Assembly (NCBI RefSeq): GCF_000004195.4
Contig: NC_030681.2
Span: 3,028,982 to 3,092,981, forward strand
Origin: Xenopus tropicalis
Taxonomy: Eukaryota; Chordata; Amphibia; Anura; Pipidae
Direction of reading: 5' to 3'
DNA: 64,000 bases
Below, piece by piece: positions 28,401 through 40,400 of this stretch. The notes under the pieces were generated by a model that searched no databases, was not told the origin of the DNA, and saw only the letters and a list, made by a program, of their open reading frames with translations. Position numbers and translations under genes: made by a program. The first letter of the stretch is position 1. Every line of letters begins with the position of its first letter.

Positions 28401-31400
28401 GTAACGGCTAGGGCGAGCCCCTACACCCACGACCCCCAGGCCAAAAGGCACTTGGGTGCAAGGGTCACTGGGCACCTTCACGTAATGGCTAGGGCGAGCC
28501 CCTACACCCACGACCCCCAGGCCAAAAGGCACTTGGGTGCAAGGGTCAATGGGCACCTTCACGCAACGGCTAGGGCGAGGGCGAGCCCCTTTACCCACAA
28601 CCCCCAGGCCAAAAGGCACTTGGGTGCAAGGGTCAATGGGAACCTTCACGTAATGGCTAGGGCGAGCCATTTTACCCACAACCCCCAGGCCAAAAGGCAC
28701 TTGGGTGCAAGGGTCAATGGGAACCTTCACGTAACGGCTAGGGCGAGCCATTTTACCCACAACCCCCAGGCCAAAAGGCACTTGGGTGCAAGGGTCAATG
28801 GGAACCTTCACGTAACGGCTAGGGCGAGTCCCTACACCCACGACCCCCAGGCCAAAAGGCACTTGGGTGCAAGGGTCACTGGAAACCTTCACGTAACGGC
28901 TAGGGCGAGCCCCTACACCCACGACCCCCAGGCCAAAAGGCACTTGGGTGCAAGGGTCAATGGGAACCTTCACGTAACGGCTAGGGCGAGTCCCTACACC
29001 CACGACCCCCAGGCCAAAAGGCACTTGGGTGCAAGGGTCACTGGGAACCTTCACGTAACGGCTAGGGCGAGCCCCTACACCCACGACCCCCAGGCCAAAA
29101 GGCACTTGGGTGCAAGGGTCAATGGGAACCTTCACGTAACGGCTAGGGCGAGCCCCTACACCCACGACCCCCAGGCCAAAAGGCACTTGGGTGCAAGGGT
29201 CAATGGGAACCTTCACGCAACGGCTAGGGCGAGCCCCTTTACCCACGACCCCCAGGCCAAAAGGCACTTGGGTGCAAGGGTCAATGGGAACCTTCACGCA
29301 ACGGCTAGGGCGAGCCCCTTTACCCACGACCCCCAGGCCAAAAGGCACTTGGGTGCAAGGGTCACTGGGAACCTTCACGCAACGGCTAGGGCGAGCCCCT
29401 ACACCCACGACCCCCAGGCCAAAAGGCACTTGGTGCAAGGGTCAATGGGAACCTTCACGTAACGGCTAAGGCGAGCCCCTACACCCACGACCCCCAGGCC
29501 AAAAGGCACTTGGGTGCAAGGGTCACTGGGAACCTTCACGTAACGGCTAGGGCGAGCCCCTACACCCACGACCCCCAGGCCAAAAGGCACTTGGGTGCAA
29601 GGGTCAATGGGAACCTTCACGTAACGGCTAGGGCGAGCCCCTACACCCACGACCCCCAGGCCAAAAGGCACTTGGGTGCAAGGGTCAATGGGAACCTTCA
29701 CGTAACGGCTAAGGCGAGCCCCTACACCCACGACCCCCAGGCCAAAAGGCACTTGGGTGCAAGGGTCAATGGGAACCTTCACGTAACGGCTAGGGCGAGC
29801 CCCTACACCCACGACCCCCAGGCCAAAAGGCACTTGGGTGCAAGGGTCAATGGGAACCTTCACGTAACGGCTAGGGAGAGCCCCCTTACCCACGACCCCC
29901 AGGCCAAAAGGCACTTGGGTGCAAGGGTCACTGGGAACCTTCACGTAACGGCTAGGGCGAGCCCCTACACCCACGACCCCCAGGCCAAAAGGCACTTGGG
30001 TGCAAGGGTCAATGGGAACCTTCACGTAACGGCTAGGGCGAGCCCCTACACCCACGACCCCCAGGCCAAAAGGCACTTGGGTGCAAGGGTCACTGGGAAC
30101 CTTCACGTAACGGCTAGGGCAAGCCCCTTCACCCACGACCCCCAGGCCACAAGGCACTTGGGTGCAAGGGTCACTTGGAACCTTCACGTAACGGCTAGGG
30201 CGAGCCCCTACACCCACGACCCCCAGGCCAAAAGGCACTTGGGTGCAAGGGTCAATGGGAACCTTCACGTAATGGTTAAGGCGAGCCCCTACACCCACGA
30301 CCCCCAGGCCAAAAGGCACTTGGGTGCAAGGGTCAATGGGAACCTTCACGTAATGGTTAAGGCGAGCCCCTACACCCACGACCCCCAGGCCAAAAGGCAC
30401 TTGGGTGCAAGGGTCAATGGGAACCTTCACGTAACGGCTAAGGCGAGCCCCTACACCCACGACCCCCAGGCCAAAAGGCACTTGGGTGCAAGGGTCAATG
30501 GGAACCTTCACGTAACGGCTAGGGCGAGCCTCTTTACCCACGACCCCCAGGCCAAAAGGCACTTGGGTGCAAGGGTCAATGGGAACCTTCACATAACAGC
30601 TAGGGCGAGCCTCTTTACCCACGACCCCCAGGCCAAAAGGCACTTGGGTGCAAGGGTCAATGGGAACCTTCACGTAACGGCTAGGGCAAGCCCCTACACC
30701 CACGACCCCCAGGCCAAAAGGCACTTGGGTGCAAGGGCCTTATCTTACATATAGAGATAATGATGGCATTTTTCCCGTCATTATATGGCACAGGAATCAG
30801 ACATGGGGATAAAGGGACAGACTTGTTCAGTGCTGGGAAACTGTGCTTATTGCTCCCAACTCCAATTGCAGGAACAGAGAACAGGGAGCCGGATTTACTC
30901 ACATCAGCTGGGATTCTCATTGGGGGATTTCTTGCATTTTAATGCAGTTTTATTGGGCAATATTGCTTTAAGAATACAGCCCTGATGTTGCTGGACTACA
31001 GCTCCCAGCATGCCTCACCCTTCATTATATGTTACATTATTCTGGGATTTGTAGTCCGGCAACAGCCGAGTAACGTTTGGTTGAGCCGCGCTGTGCCACA
31101 GGGTTTAGTGTCCCCCAAAAAACTCAGAGGTCACCCAGCCAATAATCCTGAAGCCTTTGGGTTTCCCATTGTCCAAAGACTAAGGCAGACCCCCAATTCC
31201 CTGGCCAAAAGGCCCTTATGAGGCAAAGGCCTTCAGACCCCCTTTTCCACAAGGCTAGGGGGCAATTACTTACAGCCCCGAGGCTTTCGGGGAAAAGGAA
31301 CAAATTACCCCCGAAGAGGTTCCAAGTCTTTGCTCCCACAAGGGGTCGGGTTTCAGGGGGAGAAGGAGTCTAAATAAATAGAATAAAACCCATATAAGGG

Positions 31401-34400
31401 AGCCACGATGGCCCCAGTCAAAAAATTCACTTACACCCAAAGCCAAAAGGTCTGGGGTAAAGGAGCAAAAAGTGCCAGAGAGAAAGGGCAGAATCAATGC
31501 CGCCATGTTCAGCCTTCCCAGGGGGCAAAGCTTGGGGCACAATAAAGCTGGGGCTCCATTTGCACCCGGCCCCTTGGCCAAAGGATCAAGAGTTTCTCCG
31601 TGTTTCCCTCCGTACACGGCCCACCCACTGTAAGAACTGATTTTTTGTATTGAAAAAAATATACTTATATATATAATATAAATATATAAAACACAAGTCT
31701 TTTTCAATTCAAAAACAGATACTACACCTGGGGGCAGATTTATCAAAATGAGAGATTATAGTTCACTACCAAAAAATTCACCTACATTCAATTCATTCCT
31801 ATGGGATTCTGAGAAGTGTATTTATCGGCAGGTTAGAGCTCCCCATTTGATAAATACCCTTTTAAAAACCCCATAGGAATGAATAGAGAGAGAGTGAATA
31901 TTTCTGTAGCAAACTATAATCACACATGTTGATAAATCTGCCCCTTAATCTCACACAAACAAACCCATAATACACACAGCAGGATCTAACAGTCTTTGCC
32001 TATAAAAATACATTTAATTTTGAAGGACTGCCGGCCAGAGATACCCGAGACCTGATCTAACACAGTGAGAGAAAACTAAAAAAGATCAACACAGCCGACT
32101 AAACTATTAAATACATAAATATATATAATATGTACCTACAATGTGAGAGAAAATACACACAAAGCAAATGTATTTACAAATAACGTTACAATCATTTTTA
32201 TTTTGAATATATGTAAATTAGAGGGTTTTTTTTTAATATATTCGCACCTTTATGACAAAAAGGGTTTATTTAATAGTATTAAAAAGTGAAATAGGTTTAA
32301 ATTGTGATATATGGATAAATATTAGGTATTTACAATAAAAATAAAGTATAAAAAAAACATTGAATCTAATAATAACAATAAAGGACAATAATGATAAATA
32401 GTCTCCCTGAGCAGCAATAAAGGGCTGTGCGTGAAGCTATAGGTCCCCCAGCACCTCCCGTACATTATTGCAGGAGAAATTAAGATTGGAAGTGACAGTG
32501 AGAGCGGCTGATAAGGGGCAGAAGACCCTCTATGACAAATAACATTGGCATTAAGTAGATTTGCCAGAAGCCCCAGATGGTGCCGACTGCATAGATGGAG
32601 CCGTTGATTGAATTCCCTCCTTATTGCTGATATAATTACGTGAATGGCAGATGGTGTGATTGACACTTAGGATTCCGCCTCCAACTAAAGGCAGATAGAT
32701 GGGCCCTCGGCACCACTGACCTTTATAGAAAAGGCCATCATTTGCATATCACTATTACTGATCATTTGATTTACACAAACCCGACCCACGGATCAGCAAG
32801 GGCCACAAATATACACGGTGACAGCCCTGCAACCAGCTCGCTATCAGTTACCTAAAAATACTTCAGGAAACACCAAAATAAGGTCTCCCCTCGTCTCTCC
32901 CTATGTTGTATGCAATAACTGATTCCATAGTCCACAAGGTGAAAAAAAAAAATAACAAAATGATTGTATCCAGTTTATAGATATACACATATAAGGAGAA
33001 CTAAAATTAAAAATCATTAGAAATGCTGTATTTTATATACTGAACATAAATATAAACATTATGAACTTACTGCACAAGCCCAGAGGTTGAGAAGCCTAAT
33101 TACAGTGATGATTTATGCTTTTAAAGTTGTCCACAGGGGGCCGCCATCTTGTTACTTTGTTATACCATCTTCTATAAGATCTGGCTCCTGCACATGCTCA
33201 GTTTGCTCTGGGCTGCTGTTGGGAGGCGGGGCTTAGGGAACGTAGTAAATAATCAAAACAACAGTACAAAGCCAATGGCTGCATAAATATGCAAAAGAAT
33301 CCCCCAATGAGAATCCCAGCTGGTGTGAGTAAATCCGGCTCCCTGTTCTCTGTTCCTGCAATTGGAGTTGGGAGCAATAAGCACAGTTTCCCAGCACTGA
33401 ACAAGTCTGTCCCTTTATCCCCATGTCTGATTCCTGTGCCATATAATGACGGGAAAATGCCATCATTATCTCTATATGTAAGATAATATCAAAATGGCTG
33501 ATATAGTGCTGGGAATCTAATCAGCATTCTCATTGGTCAATGCTTTTGTGTATATAGTTTTTTCCTCCATAGAGAACTAGGTGGAACCTACAAATGATCC
33601 CATTGGCACAGAGACACAGGTGCATCATGGGTACAGGTACATATAAACTAGTGCTGCCCTATTACACACAGTTTATTACAGGATATCAATACAAACAAGC
33701 TTTAGCTCAGTATTTACACATAACTTGTTTACAACAGACTCCCAAATATTATCATATCTCCACCCCCCAAAATATCAGCTCAGGAGATAATTGGGGCTTT
33801 TTCCAACCAAAACACATTCTGAATTCTCTCCTCCTACAAACAACTCTCTCTGACACTCACATTACACTGCCCAAAGCAAAGGGTTGCTGAGCAGCCTGGG
33901 GGTTCCATACACAGCCTGTTTATAATAGTGAGACACAAACTCTGAGCTCAGTGTCAGTCACTTTGCATATGCAAATCAGCATGTCTGGGAAGGAACATAG
34001 TGTTTGTGCAGAGGGTCCCAGTTTGGCCTCTCCCCGTGTGTAATGCACACACACCCCCATGCAACTGGCTTCATAAGCACTTTGAGAGAAGTTATTGGTC
34101 TGTTGTGTGGTTGGTCTGTAACCTATATTTGTAACTCAGCTCAGTATTTGGGATCATTACAAGGGGGAAAGAGAAGCCCCACTAAGGATTCGGCTAAAGT
34201 CTCGCCCCAAGCTCAAAAGGCCAGAGCAGGACTTCAGTTTTATAGGGAGCAGCCAGACAGGACTGTGATTGGTTGGCCTGTATGCATGTTTAATAGTGAC
34301 CAGGCAGTGACTAGAGCAAGCAGGCAGGGGAAAGAAGGATATTGTGAGTCGCTCCCTAAGCTCAGTGACATCAGCCAAGAGCAGACTGAGCATGTGCAGT

Positions 34401-37400
34401 AGCTGGGCAAAAGATGGAGAGCTACTGTGGGCATCTTCAGGGGCATGGGGCTTTATTTCTATAGAGCTTTGGTGGCTTTGGGCTGGTACAGGGGCTCAAA
34501 CACACAGCTAAACATTTCTACCCATAGTCTTTTTTTTTTTTTTTTTTTTTTTGTGTTTTAGTTGTCCTTTAACACACAACAGACCAACAACTTCTCTGAG
34601 AGTGTCTATGAAGCCAGTTGCATGGGGGTGTGTGTGCATTACACACGGGGAGAGGCCAAACTGGGACCCTCTGCACAAACACTATGTTCCTTCCCAGACA
34701 TGCTGATTTGCATATGCAAAGTGACTGACACTGAGCTCAGAGTTTGTGTCTCACTATTATAAACAGGCTGTGTATGGAACCCCCAGGCTGCTCAGCAACC
34801 CTTTGCTTTGGGCAGTGTAATGCAAGTGTCAGAGAGAGTTGTTTGTAGGAGGAGAGAATTCTGAGTGAGTTTTGGTTGGAAAAAGCCCCAATTATCTCCT
34901 GAGCTGATATTTTGGGGGGTGGAGATATGATAATATTTGGGAGTCTGTTGTAAACAAGTTATGTGTAAATACTGAGCTAAAGCTTGTTTGTATTGATATC
35001 CTGTAATAAACTGTGTGTAATAGGGCAGCACTAGTTTATATGTACCTGTACCCATGATGCACCTGTGTCTCTGTGCCAATGGGATCATTTGTAGCTTCCA
35101 CCTAGTTCTCTATGGAGGAAAAAAATATATACACAAAAGCATTGACCAATGAGAATGCTGATTAGATTCCCAGCACTATATCAGCCATTTTGATATTATC
35201 TTACATATAGAGATAATGATGGCATTTTTCCCGTCATTATATGGCACAGGAATCAGACATGGGGATAAAGGGACAGACTTGTTCAGTGCTGGGAAACTGT
35301 GCTTATTGCTCCCAACTCCAATTGCAGGAACAGAGAACAGGGAGCCGGATTTACTCACATCAGCTGGGATTCTCATTGGGGGATTATTCTGCATATTTAT
35401 GCAGCCACTGGCTTTGTGCTGCTGTTCTGATAATTTACTACATTCCCTAAGCTCCGCCTCCCAACAGCAGCCCAGAGCAAACTGAGCATGTGCAGGAGCC
35501 AGATCTTATAGAAGATGGTCTAACAAAGTAACAAGATGGCGGCCCCCTGTGGACAACTTTGAAAGCATAAATCATCACTGTAATTAGGCTTCTCAGCCTC
35601 TGGGCTTGTGCAGTAAGTTCATAATGTTTATGTTTATGTTCAGTATATAAAATACAGCATTTCTAATGATTTTCTATTTTAGGGTTTAGTTCTCCTTTAA
35701 GACCATCCCCACATTAATGGTGGCAACACAGCAAAAACCCAATGGTTGGTGCTCACTGAAGGGATATCACCCTTCATTTATATATGAAATAATTATATTA
35801 TGTCATACACTTAAATCGATATACCTCCTCCTCTTCTGTGGATAGCACAGCAACCCCCCAGCATATAATTACACCCCTTGGGGACCATATAATGACAATT
35901 TCAAATGCCAAACTCCAGGAACAAACCCCTGCCAAGTTCACCTTCCACAGGCAGCATAGGGCAGGGAGAGTATGGCACACACAGGCAGCATAGGGCAGGG
36001 AGAGTATGGCACACACAGGCAGCATAGGGAAGGCAGAGTATGGTACACACAGGCAGCATAGGGGAGGCATAGAGCAGGAAGAGTACTGCTTGCCCTACCC
36101 CTCCTGTATGTGCCATACTCTGCCTGCCCTCCCCTGCCTATGTGTGCCATACTATGCTTGCCCTCCCCTGCCTATGTGTGCCATACTATTCTTGCCCTCC
36201 CCTTCCTATGTGTGCCATACTATGCCTGCCCCCCTGCCTATGTGTGCCATACTATTCCTGCCCACCCCTGCCTATGTGTGCCATACTATTCCTGCCCTCC
36301 CCTGCCTATGTGTGCCATACTATGCTTGCCCTCCCCTGCCTATGTGTGCCATACTATGGCTGCCCCCCCTGCCTATGTGTGCCATACTATGCTTGCCCTC
36401 CCCTGCCTATGTGTGCCATACTATGGCTGCCCCCCCTGCCTATGTGTGCCATACTATGCTTGCCCCCCTGCCTATGTGTGCCATACTATTCCTGCCCACC
36501 CCTGCCTATGTGTGCCATACTATGCCTGCCCCCCTGCCTATGTGTGCCATACTATTCCTGCCCACCCCTGCCTATGTGTGCCATACTATTCCTGCCCTCC
36601 CCTGCCTATGTGTGCCATACTATGCTTGCCCTCCCCTGCCTATGTGTGCCATACTATGGCTGCCCCCCCTGCCTATGTGTGCCATACTATGCTTGCCCTC
36701 CCCTGCCTATGTGTGCCATACTATGGCTGCCCCCCCTGCCTATGTGTGCCATACTATGCCTGCCCCCCTGCCTATGTGTGCCATACTATTCCTGCCCACC
36801 CCTGCCTATGTGTGCCATACTATTCCTGCCCACCCCTGCCTATGTGTGCCATACTATTCCTGCCCACCCCTGCCTATGTGTGCCATACTATGCCTGCCCT
36901 CCCCTGCCTATGTGTGCCACACTATTCCTGCCCTATTGCACACACAGGCAGCATACAGTGACACAATGCTGGATGTGTCAGAGGGAATGTCTGAGGTGTG
37001 AACAGGGGAACAATGGGGGTGATTACAGCCTGAGCCTGAGGTGGGAACAGGGGAACAATGGGGGTGATTACAGCCTGAGCCTGAGGTGTGAACAGGGGAA
37101 CAATGGGGGTGATTACAGCCTGAGCCTGAGGTGGGAACAGGGGAACAATGGGGGTGATTACAGCCTGAGCCTGAGGTGGGAACACTGCAGGGGGGGAACA
37201 ATGCAGAGATTAAAAGGTGGAACAACACAGGGGATTACATATTTAACCAATACAGGGGGATTACAGCCTGAATCTGAGGTGAGAACCATGCAGGGGGGCA
37301 GTTAATCTCAGTACTGATACCATTTAAAGGTAATACACAAGAGTAAGCCATCAAAGCAGCCAGACAGGTGGGGGGCCACACAGAGGGGGGCCCGCGGGCC

Positions 37401-40400
37401 GCCAGTTGGACAGCCCTGCATTAGCCTATTTATCGTCTACATCTTTGCAGCTTTCAAATGGGGGTCACTGACCCCGGCAGCCAAACCCTATTGCTCTGTG
37501 AGGCTCCAGTTTTATTGTTATTGTTACTTTTTATTCCTTATCTTTCTATTCAGCCCCTCCCCTATTCATATATCAGTGTCTAATTTAAATCAAAGCCTGG
37601 TTGCTATGGTAATTTGAACCCTAGCAACCAGATAGCTGTTGAAATTCCAAACTCGAGAGCTGCTACATAAAAAGCTAAATAGTTAGAAAAAAACTACAGG
37701 TAATAAAAAATGAAGACCAATTGCAATCTGTCAAGGAATATCAATCGCTACATCTTACTAAAAGTTAATTTAAGAGTGAACAACCCCTTTAATAGTCAGC
37801 CTTGCAACCCAGAATAAATGATTCATTTAATTATATGTCCATTTAATAAATATTGAGAATTTTGAGAGGGGAATGGTACAGCCCATAGATGTGGCCTTGA
37901 TCATAGCAAAGTATCCCCAATGTACGGCCAAGAGACAGGTATGGGACCCGTTATCCAGAATGCTTTGTACCTGGGGTTTTCTGGATAAGGGATCTTTCCA
38001 TGATTTGAATCTCCATACCTTGTCTACTAAAAATAATTTAAACATGAAATAAACCCAATAAGGCTGTTCTGCCCCAATAAGGGGTAATTATATCTTAGTT
38101 GGGATCAAGTACAGGTACTGTTTTATTATTACAGAGAAAAGGGAATCATTTAACCATTAAATAAACCCAATAGGGCTGTTCTGCCCCAATAAGGGGTAAT
38201 TATATCTTAGTTGGGATCAAGTACAGGTACTGTTTTATTATTACAGAGAAAAGGGAATCATTTAACCATGAAATAAACCCAATAGGACTGTTCTGCCCCA
38301 ATAAGGGGTAATTATATCTTAGTTGGGATCAAGTACAGGTACTGTTTTATTATTACAGAGAAAAGGGAATCATTTAACCATTAAATAAACCCAATAGGGC
38401 TGTTCTGCCCCAATAAGGGGTAATTATATCTTAGTTGGGATCAAGTACAGGTACTGTTTTATTATTACAGAGAAAAGGGAATCATTTAACCATGAAATAA
38501 ACCCAATAGGGCTGTTCTGCCCCAATAAGGGGTAATTATATCTTAGTTGGGATCAAGTACAGGTACTGTTTTATTATTACAGAGAAAAGGGAATCATTTA
38601 ACCATGAAATAAACCCAATAGGGCTGTTCTGCCCCAATAAGGGGTAATTATATCTTAGTTGGGATCAAGTGCAGGTACTGTTTTATTATTACAGAGAAAA
38701 GGAATCATTTAACCATTAAATAAACCCAATAGGGCTGTTCTGCCCCCAATAAGGGGTAATTATATCTTAGTTGGGATCAAGTACAGGTACTGTTTTATTA
38801 TTACAGAGAAAAGGGAATCATTTAACCATTAAATAAACCCAATAGGGCTGTTCTGCCCCAATAAGGGGTAATTATATCTTAGTTGGGATCAAGTACAGGT
38901 ACTGTTTTATTATTACAGAGAAAAGGGAATCATTTAACCATTAAATAAACCCAATAGGGCTGTTCTGCCCCAATAAGGGGTAATTATATCTTAGTTGGGA
39001 TCAAGTACAGGTACTGTTTTATTATTACAGAGAAAAGGGAATCATTTAACCATTAAATAAACCCAATAGGGCTGTTCTGCCCCAATAAGGACTCCAGTTA
39101 CCAACTTTATCATTGCTCTTCTCTATGCATTTACATTAACCCATTGCTGGGCCACTTGTTTAACTCTTACTGGGCCACAAAGGCAGAGGGGAAAGCGACT
39201 TACCGGAATCTCACCAAGATGATGGTGGCTATGATAAGAGCGGAGAAGGAGAGGGAATACCCGATGGTGTAAATAACAGACAAGGATGAGAGCTGCTCCT
39301 CGGGGGGCACCTACGGGACAAGAGACAGAAGCAGATGACATATTCTATCCCTATAACTTGGGGGGTCATATCTATAAACAGCAGTGTAACTTGGTTGCGC
39401 TGGGCCCCCCTGTAGAAAAATATTTTGAGAGAGGCCGGGGAAAGTTTTATTGGGCAATATTGCTTTAAGAATACAACCCTGATGTTGCTGGACTACAGCT
39501 CCCAGCATGCCTCACCCTTCATTATATGTTACATTATTCTGGGATTACATTTGGCTGGGAGGTGCCTGTTAAACACACAGCGGCAGTACTGGGCTGCACC
39601 CGGAACCCTGGGGTTATATATCATATCCCTATAGCAACACCCAGATGTGTAAGAGATTATATTCATCATTCTGTCGGTTCCAATAACCAGTAAGGGATCG
39701 GGCTCTGTGACCGCGGGTTCTATAACGGCCGTAACCAGAGACGCGGGAATGGGAAATTGTGTTTTATGGTCTCTGCTCCCTCGTACAGTCGCCTTCTCCA
39801 TCAGTATAGAGATTAAACTCAGATATTGGCAACAAGAACTGCAATTTATTTCATATTTCTGTTCCATGCTAGATCCCCCCCATCTCTATACTGGTTCTAC
39901 CCCAGTCTCCTCTATACCGGTTCTACCCTGGTCCCCTCTATACTGGTTCTACCCCAGTCTCCTCTATACCGGTTCTACCCTGGTCCCCTCTATACCGGTT
40001 CTACCCCGGTCTCCTCTATACCAGTTCTACCCTGGTCCCCTCTATACCGGTTCTACCCCGGTCTCCTCTATACCGGTTCTACCCTGGTCCCCTCTATACC
40101 GGTTCTACCCCGGCCCCCTCTATACTGGTTCTACCCTGGTCCCCTCTATACTGGTTCTACCCCAGTCTCCTCTATACTGGTTCTACCCTGGTCCCCTCTA
40201 TACTGGTTCTACCCCAGTCTCCTCTATACCGGTTCTACCCTGGTCCCCTCTATACTGGTTCTACCCCAGTCTCCTCTATACCGGTTCTACCCCGGTCTCC
40301 TCTATACCGGTTCTACCCTGGTCCCCTCTATACCGGTTCTACCCCGGCCCCCTCTATACTGGTTCTACCCCGGTCTCCTCTATACCGGTTCTACCCTGGT

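Noticed and set aside
23962..29462. Open frames of 904-932 codons on both strands
   Set aside because: They follow from an 81-bp (27-codon) tandem repeat without stops; both strands are equally open, there is no codon bias, no splice context and no known protein.
23341..30738. CRISPR-like regular repeats
   Set aside because: Units are contiguous without unique spacers and the genome is animal; these are minisatellites.
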